This document shows positions 37,514-46,901 of a stretch of 64,000 bases of DNA, in pieces. Origin of the DNA: Ruminococcus sp. (GTDB taxonomy: Bacteria; Bacillota; Clostridia; Oscillospirales; Ruminococcaceae). The notes beneath the pieces were generated by a model, which saw nothing but the letters and a program-made list of their open reading frames with translations, was not told the DNA's origin and ran no database searches. The stretch is taken from assembly GCA_020861185.1 (NCBI GenBank), contig JAJBSV010000016.1:177635-241634 (forward strand), in the 5' to 3' direction. The translations under genes were made by a program, and so were the position numbers. Positions within the stretch are counted from its first letter, which is position 1. Every line of letters begins with the position of its first letter.

Positions 37514-38296
37514 TTACTTCCTCTTCTTCAGCACCACCGCCATCGCCGCCGCGACAGCCGCAGGCACGAGCGCCAGTGCCACACCGGTAGCGGGATTTGA
37601 AACATCGTCAAGGTCATCATCAATCAGCATAATGCCCGCATTTGCATCGGTATCAGGAGTCTCAGTGTCGACTGCATCCTGAGCCTCGGCGGTATCCTCA
37701 GTAAGCTCCATGATTCCGCCATAAGTGGCATCGACATAAACGCCCTCAAAATCGGTGAGCTTCTCTTTAACAGTTGCCTTGAGAAGCTCTGCATCTTCGG
37801 CGATAGCCGCGACTTCGGGGTCTTCGATATTGAGGTCAACGTGAACGACGTTCTGTTCTTCGTCGATTCCAACACCATAGATAGCCGCAATAAACGGGTC
37901 TTCAGAATTCGGATTCATCTTGGAAACGATTTCGTCGTTAGCCGCTAATAGCTCGTTGAAGCTGTAGGTAGCCTCTTTGATGGTTATTCCTTCAATGTCG
38001 ATAATCGAAGAAAGCTCTGCCTTGACTTCATCGGTAAGCTCGGTGACAAGAACGACAAGCTCTGAGCCGTCAAAGTAGGCTCCGGCATAGTAATCGGGAT
38101 AAACGGTGTTTCCGTCGGCATCCGACCATGATTCGATAAGGTCTACAAAAGTGTCGTTGGCAATGCCTTCAACATCTGTTGAGTATACTCTGTCTCCGTT
38201 TTCGTCTACAACAGTGATAGCAAAGCCGGAAGTGGTCATCACAGCGCAGAGGGCGACTGCGAAGAAGGTTTTAGATAAATTGTGATTTCTTTTCAT
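37514..38296 (-). CDS. Secreted surface protein with NPATG-type sorting signal
   Basis: The 260-residue protein has a signal peptide (about 1-28), an acidic mature part and the tail NPATG, a hydrophobic stretch and KKRK. This looks like a sortase signal of the NPxTG kind, so the protein is probably linked to the cell wall. No known domain is recognised in the middle. The frame opens at 38368, but GGAGG (38302-38306) sets ATG 38296. No sortase gene is in the window. Confidence 0.65.
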   Translation of the reverse strand: MKRNHNLSKTFFAVALCAVMTTSGFAITVVDENGDRVYSTDVEGIANDTFVDLIESWSDADGNTVYPDYYAGAYFDGSELVVLVTELTDEVKAELSSIIDIEGITIKEATYSFNELLAANDEIVSKMNPNSEDPFIAAIYGVGIDEEQNVVHVDLNIEDPEVAAIAEDAELLKATVKEKLTDFEGVYVDATYGGIMELTEDTAEAQDAVDTETPDTDANAGIMLIDDDLDDVSNPATGVALALVPAAVAAAMAVVLKKRK

Positions 38297-38478
38297 TTTG
38301 GAATCCTCCATAGATTTTATTTTTTCGAGATACGTCTCTTGAGATACGTCTCTATAAGCAATACACATTGGGAACGGGAATTATTGCATCCGGTCAAAAA
38401 ATTTTTTGTGGAAAGGCACCAACATATCTTTCACAAATTGCCGGCGTGAAAAGTTCGTTATTTTCGTGTAATATGATG

Positions 38479-38507
38479 TTGAAATATTCGCGACGATGTG
38501 CTATAAT
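38479..38507 (+). promoter_or_regulatory. Promoter of the ABC exporter operon
   Basis: TTGAAA (38479-38484), 17 bp, TATAAT (38502-38507). The rest of 38297-38603 shows nothing else. Confidence 0.7.
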
Positions 38508-38603
38508 AACGTGGTACTGAAAATCAAACAGTAATTTTTCCGCGACACGGCTTATTGCAATAGACCGTGTCGAACTTTTGAAAGGAGTTATTTAAGAAAC
38601 AGT

Positions 38604-40364
38604 ATGTTAAAAACATTTGCCAAGTGTATACGCGAGTTCAAGAAGCAGACAATTCTTACTCCGATACTCGTAAGCTGCGAAGTGCTTCTCGAATGCTACA
38701 TACCGTTCAGAATCGCCAACCTCGTCAACGCAATAAGCGCCGGCGCCGAAATGCCCGAGCTGATTTCAAACGGAATCATCTTAGTCATAATGGCACTATT
38801 GTCGCTGATGTTCGGCGCGTTGGCGGGATATACCTGTGCCGAGGCGTCGTGCGGATTTGCAAAGAATCTTCGCCATGACCTTTTTGCAAAGATTCAGGGT
38901 TATTCGTTCGAGAATATCGACCACTTCTCAACATCATCTCTCGTAACGAGGCTTACAACCGACGTTACAAACATCCAGATGGCTTTCATGATGATTATCC
39001 GTACTGCCATAAGATGCCTGCTTATGCTCATATTCGCCTTCATAATGGCGTTTGTCATGGGCGGAAATATGGCGTGGATATTCGTCGTGGTAGTGCCCAT
39101 TCTCGGAATCGGTCTCTATTTCATTTCATCGAGAGCAAACCCGAGATTCAAGAGCGTATTCACAAAGTACGATAACCTCAACAGCTCCATTCAGGAGAAT
39201 ATCAAGGGTATAAGAGTTGTCAAGTCCTTCGTCCGTGAAGACTTTGAGCAGGAGAAGTTCAACACCGCCGCCCGTGATGTCCAGAAGGACTTCACCGTTG
39301 CGGAAAGAATCGTAGCCCTCAACAGCCCTCTTATGCAGTTCTGCCTCTATGTTGTTCAGGTCTTCGTTCTCTCGTTCGGCTCCTACACTATAATCACGTC
39401 GGCAGGACTTGATTTGAATATCGGACAGCTTTCGTCGCTTCTGACCTATAGCTTCATGATGCTTAATTCGCTCATGATGGTTTCGATGGTTCTCGTTATG
39501 ATAACTATGGCGAACGAATCCATGAAGCGTGCCTGCGAGGTTTTGGGCGAGGAGTCAACCTTGACAAGCCCCGAGAACGCAGTAATGGAAGTCAAGGACG
39601 GTTCAATCGATTTCAATAACGTCAGCTTCAAGTATGCTCAGTCGGCTAAGAAGTATGCCCTCTCGGATATTGATTTGCATATCAAATCGGGCGAGACAAT
39701 AGGCATCATCGGCGGAACAGGCTCCTCGAAGTCCTCCCTCATTCAGCTTATATCAAGATTATACGACGTAAGCGAGGGTTCTGTCAAGGTCGGCGGTGTG
39801 GATGTAAGAGATTACGATTTGGATGTATTAAGAAACAACGTCGCAGTCGTTCTCCAGAAAAATCTCTTGTTCTCCGGCACCATTAAAGAAAATCTGAGAT
39901 GGGGTAATAAAGAGGCTACGGATGACGAAATTATCGAGGCTTGCAAGCTTGCATGTGCCGACGAATTCGTCGAGACCTTCCCCGACAAATATGACACCCA
40001 TATCGAGCAGGGAGGCACCAACGTCTCCGGCGGCCAGAAGCAGAGACTCTGTATCGCAAGAGCTCTTCTCAAGAAGCCGAAGATTCTCATCCTCGACGAC
40101 TCGACAAGCGCCGTCGACACCAAGACCGATGCGAAAATCAGATACGGATTCAAGCAGTATATTCCGACAACCACCAAGATTATCATTGCTCAGAGAACCG
40201 CTTCTGTTGAAGATGCGGACAGAATAATCGTTATGGATGCCGGCAAGATTATCGCTATCGGCACACACGACGAGCTCCTCAGGTCGAGCGACATTTATCG
40301 TGAAATCTACGTCTCCCAGAACAAGGCGAGCTCCGACGAAAGGATGGCGAGTATAGATGGCTAA
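38604..40364 (+). CDS. Heterodimeric ABC exporter, degenerate-site subunit
   Basis: A 586-residue type IV exporter half with six membrane segments (about 15-300) and an ATPase domain (about 340-580). Walker A reads GGTGSSKSS and the signature VSGGQKQR. Walker B is ILDDS, so the catalytic Glu is Asp, marking the non-consensus site of an asymmetric heterodimer. AAAGGAG is 16 nt from the ATG, longer than usual, and no better in-frame start exists. It overlaps the partner gene by 8 bp. Cargo (drug, lipid or peptide) is unknown. Confidence 0.85.
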   Translation: MLKTFAKCIREFKKQTILTPILVSCEVLLECYIPFRIANLVNAISAGAEMPELISNGIILVIMALLSLMFGALAGYTCAEASCGFAKNLRHDLFAKIQGYSFENIDHFSTSSLVTRLTTDVTNIQMAFMMIIRTAIRCLLMLIFAFIMAFVMGGNMAWIFVVVVPILGIGLYFISSRANPRFKSVFTKYDNLNSSIQENIKGIRVVKSFVREDFEQEKFNTAARDVQKDFTVAERIVALNSPLMQFCLYVVQVFVLSFGSYTIITSAGLDLNIGQLSSLLTYSFMMLNSLMMVSMVLVMITMANESMKRACEVLGEESTLTSPENAVMEVKDGSIDFNNVSFKYAQSAKKYALSDIDLHIKSGETIGIIGGTGSSKSSLIQLISRLYDVSEGSVKVGGVDVRDYDLDVLRNNVAVVLQKNLLFSGTIKENLRWGNKEATDDEIIEACKLACADEFVETFPDKYDTHIEQGGTNVSGGQKQRLCIARALLKKPKILILDDSTSAVDTKTDAKIRYGFKQYIPTTTKIIIAQRTASVEDADRIIVMDAGKIIAIGTHDELLRSSDIYREIYVSQNKASSDERMASIDG

Positions 40365-42267
40365 AGATTATTCTAATGTTCAGGTAAAGAGAAAGAACGT
40401 CTTGGTTCGTCTTTTCAAGCTCCTCATGAGCTTCTATCCCGTAATGCTTCCATGTATGCTCGTTCTTCTCGTGTTTAACGCAATAGTAAGAAGCTTGCCG
40501 TCGGTATTCATGCAGCAGGTTATCGCTCTCATTGAAAACAGTGACGCCAGCACAACCTGGAGCGATATAAGCGGGCAAGTCTTCTCGCTCGTCGCAGTTC
40601 TGGCAACGTTCTATATTCTTTCGATTATAGCCGATGTCACCTATACCCAGATGATGGCTATCATCACTCAGGGAACACTCGCTAAGCTCCGTGAAAAGAT
40701 GTTCGCGAACATGCAGAAGCTCCCCATCAAGTATTTCGACACTAACGACCACGGCGACATCATGAGTCACTACACCAACGATATCGACACGCTTCGTCAG
40801 ATGATTTCCCAGAGTATCCCGCAGATGCTCATGTCGGGCGTAAGCGTAATCACTTTGGCGTTCATCATGCTTTATTACAGCATCCCGATGACCCTCGTAA
40901 TCGTCTGCGGCGTAATCATCATGCTGATAATCACCAGGAAGATAGGCGGTGGTTCTTCAAAGTACTTTGTCCGCCAGCAGAAAGCCCTCGGTAAGGTTGA
41001 AGGCTACGCCGAGGAGCTTATGAACGGTCAGAAGGTCGTCAAGGTCTTCTGCCACGAGGAAGAGGCTCAGGCTGACTTCGACAAGCTCAACGACGCCCTC
41101 TATGAGGACTCCACAAGAGCGAATAAATACGCAAATACCTTGGGACCGATACTCAACAACATCGGCAACATCCTCTATGCTCTGGTGGCGTTTGCCGGCG
41201 GCGTGTTCCTTCTCTATAAGATTCCGAACCCGAGTATTTCCGGCGCCGCAATCTCAATCAGTATCGTAGTTCCGTTCCTCAACATGACCAAGCAGTTCAC
41301 CGGCAACATCAGTCAGGTTTCGAATCAGCTCAACTCTGTCATCATGGGTATGGCTGGTACTCAGAGAATCCTCGACCTCATGGACGAGACCCCCGAGGTC
41401 GACGACGGCTATGTAACTCTCGTCAACGCCAAGGAGAACGCCGACGGCACCATCACCGAGTGCGAGGAGAGAACAGGTCTCTGGGCTTGGAAGCACCCGC
41501 ACACTGCGGACGGCTCGGTAACCTATACACCCCTCAAGGGCGATGTCCGGCTTTACGATGTCGACTTCGAATACGAAGAAGGCAAGCCGGTTCTCCACAA
41601 CATCTCGCTCTACGCCAAACCGGGACAAAAAGTTGCCTTCGTAGGTGCGACGGGAGCGGGCAAGACGACCATTACAAACCTCCTCAATCGCTTCTATGAC
41701 ATCGCCGACGGCAAGATTCGCTATGACGATATCAACATCAACAAGATTTCGAAGGCGGACCTCCGGCATTCTCTCGGCATGGTTTTGCAGGATACGAACC
41801 TGTTCACGGGAACCGTTATGGACAATATCCGCTACGGCAGACTTGACGCTTCGGATGAAGAGTGCATGGCGGCGGCAGAGCTTGCCGGCGCAAGCGACTT
41901 TATCGAGCGTCTTCCTGACGGCTACAACACAATGCTCACCGAGAACGGCTCTAACCTCTCGCAGGGTCAGAGACAGCTTCTCTCGATTGCCCGAGTTGCG
42001 GTTGCCGACCCGCCGGTAATGATTCTTGACGAAGCGACAAGCTCCATCGACACCCGTACCGAGCAGATAGTCCAGAAGGGCATGGATGCCCTGATGATAG
42101 GCAGAACGGTCTTCGTCATCGCGCACCGCCTCTCGACTGTCAAGAATTCGGACGTCATAATCGTCCTCGACCACGGCAGAATTATTGAACGTGGTTCCCA
42201 CGACGAACTCATCGCCGCCAAGGGACAGTATTATCAGCTCTATACCGGAGCGTTTGAGCTGGAATAA
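40357..42267 (+). CDS. Heterodimeric ABC exporter, catalytic subunit
   Basis: The 636-residue partner has six membrane segments, Walker A GATGAGKTT, signature LSQGQRQ and Walker B ILDEA with the catalytic Glu. An insert before the ATPase domain (about 345-390) is longer than usual. With the upstream subunit it should form one exporter with a single active ATP site, like BmrCD/TM287-288. The 8-bp overlap implies coupled translation in a 1:1 ratio. A strong terminator follows. Confidence 0.87.
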   Translation: MAKDYSNVQVKRKNVLVRLFKLLMSFYPVMLPCMLVLLVFNAIVRSLPSVFMQQVIALIENSDASTTWSDISGQVFSLVAVLATFYILSIIADVTYTQMMAIITQGTLAKLREKMFANMQKLPIKYFDTNDHGDIMSHYTNDIDTLRQMISQSIPQMLMSGVSVITLAFIMLYYSIPMTLVIVCGVIIMLIITRKIGGGSSKYFVRQQKALGKVEGYAEELMNGQKVVKVFCHEEEAQADFDKLNDALYEDSTRANKYANTLGPILNNIGNILYALVAFAGGVFLLYKIPNPSISGAAISISIVVPFLNMTKQFTGNISQVSNQLNSVIMGMAGTQRILDLMDETPEVDDGYVTLVNAKENADGTITECEERTGLWAWKHPHTADGSVTYTPLKGDVRLYDVDFEYEEGKPVLHNISLYAKPGQKVAFVGATGAGKTTITNLLNRFYDIADGKIRYDDININKISKADLRHSLGMVLQDTNLFTGTVMDNIRYGRLDASDEECMAAAELAGASDFIERLPDGYNTMLTENGSNLSQGQRQLLSIARVAVADPPVMILDEATSSIDTRTEQIVQKGMDALMIGRTVFVIAHRLSTVKNSDVIIVLDHGRIIERGSHDELIAAKGQYYQLYTGAFELE

Positions 42268-42281
42268 GAAAAGCTATATTG

Positions 42282-42308
42282 AGAAAGCCGCACCCCGCGG
42301 CTTTTTCT
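42282..42308 (+). terminator. Terminator of the exporter operon
   Basis: Stem AAAGCCGC / GCGGCTTT, loop ACCCC, then T-run. Confidence 0.88.
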
Positions 42309-42337
42309 TATGTCCAGAAATAATTTTGAAAATGCTC

Positions 42338-42366
42338 TTGACATCTACTACAAGATGTAGTATACT
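42338..42366 (+). promoter_or_regulatory. blaI-M56 promoter
   Basis: TTGACA (42338-42343), 17 bp, TATACT (42361-42366). The first operator fills the spacer, so bound repressor would block polymerase. Confidence 0.8.
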
Positions 42367-42390
42367 GTAATTACTACAAGCTGTAGTAAT
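42346..42390. promoter_or_regulatory. Two BlaI/MecI-type operators
   Basis: Operator 1 (42346-42362) is TACTACA-AGA-TGTAGTA; operator 2 (42370-42390) is ATTACTACA-AGC-TGTAGTAAT. Both match the TACTACA/TGTAGTA dyads bound by BlaI/MecI repressors. Centres are 26 bp apart. They point to autoregulation. Confidence 0.85.
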
Positions 42391-42412
42391 ATTTCCGAGA
42401 GGTGCACACTCA

Positions 42413-42796
42413 ATGAAATCCGAAGACAGAATCACACATGGGCTTTCCGAAGCCGAAAGAGAAATAATGCAGGTAATGTGGGAGAGAGGGGAGCCTATGA
42501 CGGCATCTCAGCTTCTTACAAAGTTCGAAGACTCGAAGGGCTGGAAGCCCCAGACGCTCAACACATTTCTCACAAGACTTGTCGCGAAGGGCTATCTCGA
42601 ATCTCACAAGCGCGGCAACGCAAATGTCTACTCAACCCTGATTTCGAAGGCTGAATTCGAGAGTCAGGAGGCGAGCGAGTTTGTCGAGAAAAACTATGGC
42701 GGCTCTGCAAAGCGCCTCATCGCCGCTCTTGTCGACGGCGGGGCGGTCAGCGACGAAGAGATAGCCGAGCTCAAGCAGTGGTTCAGCGAGAGGTGA
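42413..42796 (+). CDS. BlaI/MecI/CopY-family repressor
   Basis: The 127-residue protein has the winged-helix domain of BlaI/MecI (LSEAEREIMQVMWERGEPMTASQLL, then LNTFLTRLVAKGYL) and a C-terminal dimer region with the family-typical cleavage zone. It should bind the two dyads upstream and be inactivated by proteolysis triggered by the M56 partner encoded 4 bp downstream. GAGAGG lies before the ATG. Confidence 0.92.
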   Translation: MKSEDRITHGLSEAEREIMQVMWERGEPMTASQLLTKFEDSKGWKPQTLNTFLTRLVAKGYLESHKRGNANVYSTLISKAEFESQEASEFVEKNYGGSAKRLIAALVDGGAVSDEEIAELKQWFSER

Positions 42797-42800
42797 CGAC

Positions 42801-44465
42801 ATGCGAGATGTGTTTGTACTTGTCCTGATATCGTCTCTGTTCACGGGACTTGTGATGCTTCTGCTCTGTACTTACGACTTGCGCCTCGGCAAGCATCTTT
42901 CTCCCCGAAAGAGGACAACCGTCGCAACCTTGACTCTTGCCCTTCAACCGGCAATGCTTTTGCTTGCAACCGCCTTGTCGATGGTTCCTATAGTCGAACC
43001 CACGGCAGAAAGCACCGCAACCGGCACCTTTACCGGCAACTTTTCGGCAGAAATCGCAGTCTCTGAAACCGCCACAGCGGTCAATAACAGCGCAACAGCC
43101 GCCTCAACCGGATTTTCGCTTCCCGATTTCGGGATAGTTCTCGGCTTTCTTACTCTGATATGGCTCACCGGCATCGCAGTCACGGCTCTTTATAAGATAG
43201 TGTCGTACCTCCGCTTTGTACATAATCTCAAAAAGAGCCTGACCAAGTGCGACTATGATGCGCCTGTTTCGGTGTTCACAAGCCCCGAGGCAAGCTCGCC
43301 ATTCTTAATGGGTTTCTTCCGGTCGAAGATTATCTTGCCAGACAAGCCGATGGAAAGGGAAGAGCTCGAGCTTGCAATCCGGCACGAGCTGACTCACCAC
43401 AAACGCCACGATATACAGAAGAAATTCTTTGCTGAAATGCTCAAGTGCATAAACTGGTTCAATCCGGCGTTTTATTTGTTCGCGAATAAGCTTTCCGAGC
43501 TGTCGGAACTCACGGTTGACGAGATTCTGTCGTCAGATTTGGATTATACAGGAAGAAAAGCATATGGCGGGTTGCTTCTGAAGTTTGCATCTTCACAGCA
43601 GGAAAGCATTCTCTGTACGGATTTGAGCAAAGCCGCCAAGAGCCTTGCCGAAAGATTGGAGCTTATTATGGAAGATGAGAAGAGAAAAACCACAAAAGGA
43701 GAAAAGATTGCTCTCGGCATTTTGTCGGCGGTCACTCTTGCGGTAATCGGCGTCAGCGTCGGTTTCTGCATGACCGCCGTGCCGGAGCTAAAAATCGGCT
43801 CGACCGACGAGGATGAAATTATTAAAATAGACCTGAGTAATCAATATTTCATCGACGCACCGACCGTCATCGAGGACGGTCCCGAGAACCCGCTTCTTGA
43901 CGCCGACTTTACCGGTTGTTCGGTTTATGTCGAACGTTGGGTTTACGGCTTCTTCGACGAGCCAGCTCTACTTGATGATGAGAGTGCCGAAAATATCATA
44001 AGCATTATCGAAAATATGGAGCTTGACCGGCTTCCGATAGATTTCAACGTTGGTGAAACTCCGGCAGGAGCATCCACCGCAAGCCTCTATACCATCGTTA
44101 TGGCAGACGGCACTGAGCACAGCGTCGGGGATATATCGGCGGATTATAATATCAGCTATACTGAGACAGTGGATTATTCCTGCCTGATAATTGACGGATA
44201 TTTCTATATCATGTCGGATGAAGGCAGTAGGCTTCTGCTCGAATTCAGGCAAAGCTGGCTCGAGCAGTATCTCCATGATACAGCCGTCAACGGCATAAGC
44301 TACAACGAGTATAAGTATAATCTTGTCCACTCCATCGGCGAATGGGAGTATGAAAGAAACATTCAGGATTTGATTAACGGAGGCATTATCGAATCGGAAG
44401 AGGAGTATTACGAAATCCTCGCCGGCATTGATGATATCACAAAATATGTTGTGTCTGCCTCCTGA
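42801..44465 (+). CDS. BlaR1-type M56 metallopeptidase with a non-penicillin-binding sensor tail
   Basis: The 554-residue protein has membrane segments (about 5-25, 45-65, 105-135, 310-330) and the M56 zinc site HELTH (195-199) in IRHELTHHKRHD. After the last membrane segment it has about 225 residues outside. These do not look like the class D beta-lactamase-like sensor of BlaR1: I see no SxxK or KSG pattern in a fitting place. It therefore probably senses another signal and relieves BlaI repression. No beta-lactamase gene is near. GAGAGGTGACGAC precedes the ATG. Confidence 0.82.
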   Translation: MRDVFVLVLISSLFTGLVMLLLCTYDLRLGKHLSPRKRTTVATLTLALQPAMLLLATALSMVPIVEPTAESTATGTFTGNFSAEIAVSETATAVNNSATAASTGFSLPDFGIVLGFLTLIWLTGIAVTALYKIVSYLRFVHNLKKSLTKCDYDAPVSVFTSPEASSPFLMGFFRSKIILPDKPMEREELELAIRHELTHHKRHDIQKKFFAEMLKCINWFNPAFYLFANKLSELSELTVDEILSSDLDYTGRKAYGGLLLKFASSQQESILCTDLSKAAKSLAERLELIMEDEKRKTTKGEKIALGILSAVTLAVIGVSVGFCMTAVPELKIGSTDEDEIIKIDLSNQYFIDAPTVIEDGPENPLLDADFTGCSVYVERWVYGFFDEPALLDDESAENIISIIENMELDRLPIDFNVGETPAGASTASLYTIVMADGTEHSVGDISADYNISYTETVDYSCLIIDGYFYIMSDEGSRLLLEFRQSWLEQYLHDTAVNGISYNEYKYNLVHSIGEWEYERNIQDLINGGIIESEEEYYEILAGIDDITKYVVSAS

Positions 44466-44484
44466 GCCATTCAGGACATAAAAA

Positions 44485-44520
44485 AGACCCACCCGGACTA
44501 TTCCGAGTGGGTTTTGCTTT
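44485..44520 (+). terminator. Terminator after the M56 gene
   Basis: Stem CCCACCCGGA / TCCGAGTGGG (one mismatch), then TTTTGCTTT. It may also serve the convergent GH5 gene. Confidence 0.8.
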
Positions 44521-44529
44521 ATGTGAGGA

Positions 44530-46173
44530 TTATTTCAGCCCGTCAATCCAGCCCTGATAGTATTCGAGGCTGTCGTCATAGACTTTGAGGGTGCGACGGT
44601 TGAAGATGCCGAAGGTTTCTTCGCCGACATCGCTGTAGTTGTTGTCCCACGCGATACACATCATGTTGTACTTTTTCGCCGTGGAGACGAGGTACTTCGC
44701 CCATTCGTATCTGTCCTCGTCGTTGTCCTTGTTGATACAGCCGCACTCGCCGATGATGACATAAACGCCGTTCTTGACAAACTTGTTGTAGAGCTTGCGG
44801 ATAACGCTGTCAATGGTGCTCTTGGCGGAGCTGTCGAAGTCGGTATAGGACATGTCTGAATTCTGGCAGAGGTTATACGGGTCGTAGATGTGAACCGTCA
44901 GAAGAAGTCTGTCCGAAACGGTGTCGTCCGGCATTTCGAACTGCGAGGAGCAGGCGGCGTCGGCTTTAGCGGCATAGGACGAAACCATCAGATATCTTGT
45001 GGCGTTGTTGCCGCCGGAGGCTCTGACAACGTCGACAAACGCCTGATTGCAATCCATGACGGTTTGCAAAGCGTCCTTGCAGGTGGAGCTCGACGTGTCG
45101 AACCACCATTCGTAATTGGTGCCCGCAAGTCTCGGCTCGTTCATCGGCTCGAAGATGAGATGCTCGTCATAGTCCTTGAAGTACTCGGCAACTTGAGTCC
45201 ATATCTTCGTTATGTATTCGACCGCCTGGTCGTGGTTGGTGGGATTATAGACGTCGTTGTCGTGGTGGGAGTTGATGATGACATACATGTCGTTCTCGAG
45301 CGCCCAGTCGACGACCTCCTGAACTCTTGCAAGCCACTTTTCGTCGATGTTGTAGTCATCGTCGCAATGATAGCTCCATGAAACGGGGATGCGAATCGTG
45401 TTGAAGCCGAGGTCGCTGATGGTGTCAATCATCGCTTCGGTCGTCTTCGGGTTTCCCCATGACGTTTCCGAAGAGCCCTGAGAGTCGAACGAGTTGCCGA
45501 GGTTCCACCCCACTCCCATAGCCTCAATCAGGTCGTCGCCGTCGATGTCGATGATGGCGTCGACGTGAGCCTTGGTCGGTGTGGCGGTTGCAGTCGTCGC
45601 GGTGGTTGCGGTTGTGGACGCAGTGGTGGCGGCAGTGGTTGCCGCAGTCGTTGCGGTGGTAGTGGCGGTCGTGGTAACGGTCGGCTTCTCATCTACGAGA
45701 TAGTTGTTGGAAACATACCCAACGGTGCCGCTGTAATCAATTTGGTACCAGCCCGTCGAGGCGATTCCCGTGACGGTGACCTCTTCGCCTTGGTCGAGGT
45801 GCCCGATTCGGTCGTAGTCAATCGACGGTCCCGAGCGGACGTTTACCGCCGCTTTTGCGTATAAAGTCAGGTTTGCTTCTTCGACCGTGAAAGCCGCCGT
45901 GGTGACTTCCTCGGTGGTGACAATCGCTGTGGTCGTGACCTCGGTTGCAACTGTGGTCGCTTCTGTCGTAGCCTCCGTAGTTGCCTCCGTGGTGGTCGTC
46001 GCTTCTCCGGTGGTCGTCTCCAAAGTGGTGGTTGTCACTTCCTCGGTCGTAACCTCCGGAGCGGAAGTAACCGCGGCATTGGAAGTGAACACTTCCTCGG
46101 TAGCCCCGCTCGCACACCCGCAGAAGCTGAGAGCAATAGCCAAAATCAGTAATGCTGAAATAAATCTTTTCAT
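44530..46173 (-). CDS. GH5 endoglucanase-type lipoprotein with SH3b domain
   Basis: The 547-residue lipoprotein (lipobox CGC, Cys20) has a Thr/Glu-rich linker (about 25-95), an SH3b domain (about 104-160), an Ala/Thr linker (165-200) and a GH5 barrel (about 205-547). Acid/base Glu346 lies in FEPMNEP and nucleophile Glu476 in IIGECG; GVGWNLGNSFD is typical of GH5 cellulases. It is tethered outside the cell and should cut beta-1,4-glucan or a related glycan. ATG 46173 is set by GGAGGT; the longer frame to 46206 is rejected. The gene is intact, unlike those to its right. Confidence 0.9.
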   Translation of the reverse strand: MKRFISALLILAIALSFCGCASGATEEVFTSNAAVTSAPEVTTEEVTTTTLETTTGEATTTTEATTEATTEATTVATEVTTTAIVTTEEVTTAAFTVEEANLTLYAKAAVNVRSGPSIDYDRIGHLDQGEEVTVTGIASTGWYQIDYSGTVGYVSNNYLVDEKPTVTTTATTTATTAATTAATTASTTATTATTATATPTKAHVDAIIDIDGDDLIEAMGVGWNLGNSFDSQGSSETSWGNPKTTEAMIDTISDLGFNTIRIPVSWSYHCDDDYNIDEKWLARVQEVVDWALENDMYVIINSHHDNDVYNPTNHDQAVEYITKIWTQVAEYFKDYDEHLIFEPMNEPRLAGTNYEWWFDTSSSTCKDALQTVMDCNQAFVDVVRASGGNNATRYLMVSSYAAKADAACSSQFEMPDDTVSDRLLLTVHIYDPYNLCQNSDMSYTDFDSSAKSTIDSVIRKLYNKFVKNGVYVIIGECGCINKDNDEDRYEWAKYLVSTAKKYNMMCIAWDNNYSDVGEETFGIFNRRTLKVYDDSLEYYQGWIDGLK

Positions 46174-46196
46174 GTCAAGTACCTCCATATGCAATA

Positions 46197-46225
46197 AGTG
46201 TACCATAAATCAAGGAGAATAGCAA
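46197..46225 (-). promoter_or_regulatory. GH5 promoter
   Basis: Minus strand TTGCTA (46220-46225), 17 bp, TACACT (46197-46202). The promoter overlaps the end of the recombinase relic. Confidence 0.55.
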
Positions 46226-46640
46226 GAAAAAAAGACGGCAATGCCGACCGATAAATCTGCCGAATAGTATTCCGCCATACCCTCAAGCAGAATTCCTTCT
46301 GCGCCATCAGAAATATTTTCGGTAGCAGACAACACTTTAACGCCATTCTTTTTAAACGTCGTTTTATACCTCGCACTGTCGTAACGATTTTGGGCAAAGC
46401 AATCAAGCTTCCAGACAAGAATCGAATCAAAAAGTTTCTTGCTACTGTCCTTAATCATATTTTTAAACTCAGGACGATTATCCGTTTTTGCGGAGAAGGC
46501 TCTGTCGATGTAATGCCGAAGAATTGTGATTCCGTTCTTTTCTGCGAATGCAGTTCATTCTCTAATCTGCCCCTCGATGATTCCTCACTCCGATTGCATA
46601 TTACGGCGGTCATTTTTCGCTCTCCTTTTCTTTATTCTAT
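46226..46640 (-). pseudogene. Relic of a large serine recombinase (resolvase N-domain)
   Basis: Read on the minus strand across frames, this stretch gives MTAVI, then EGQIRE-stop-TAFAEKNGITILRHYIDRAF, then KTDNRPEFKNMIKDSSK, then ILVWKLD...NRYDSARYK and ATENISDGAEGILLEGMAEYYSADL. This is the catalytic domain of large serine recombinases of Clostridia. The early ARYSS segment with the nucleophile Ser is missing, a Cys codon is TGA, and the reading frame breaks. The recombinase zinc/DNA-binding C-domain is gone. It marks a former mobile element next to the decaying locus. Confidence 0.85.
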
Positions 46641-46686
46641 GAACATCTTATAGTCTAACACAGACAAGGCGCATGCTCAGACAAGC

Positions 46687-46893
46687 TTTCAAAAGCGAGA
46701 TACGCCCTGTCGGACATTTACTCAAAAATGAGCAAATCCCGGCTGACTCTCTTGATGGGAATTGCGATTTCCCATACCCTCGACATTCGGTTCCCATTTA
46801 AAAATGTCCACAGCAGCTTCGCCGGTTGCCGGTGGCAAAAAGAAAAAGCAGAGGTTTTGCCCCTGCTCTTTCGCATCTATATTCCGAAGAAAT
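46687..46893 (-). repeat. Structured intergenic repeat, copy A
   Basis: About 205 bp, closely similar to copy C (63592-63797) and partly to copy B (62288-62432). It starts just after the GH98 stop codon, includes that gene's terminator hairpin, and ends in GGCGTATCTCGCTTTTGAAAG. Internal hairpins: ATTTGCTCA / TGAGTAAAT and ATGGGAA / TTCCCAT, among others. Confidence 0.8.
46833..46866 (-). terminator. Terminator within repeat copy A
   Basis: Minus strand GCAGGGG / CCTCTGC (one mismatch) followed by TTTTTCTTTTT. It ends the GH98 gene. Confidence 0.7.
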
Positions 46894-46901
46894 CCCAATC
46901 A

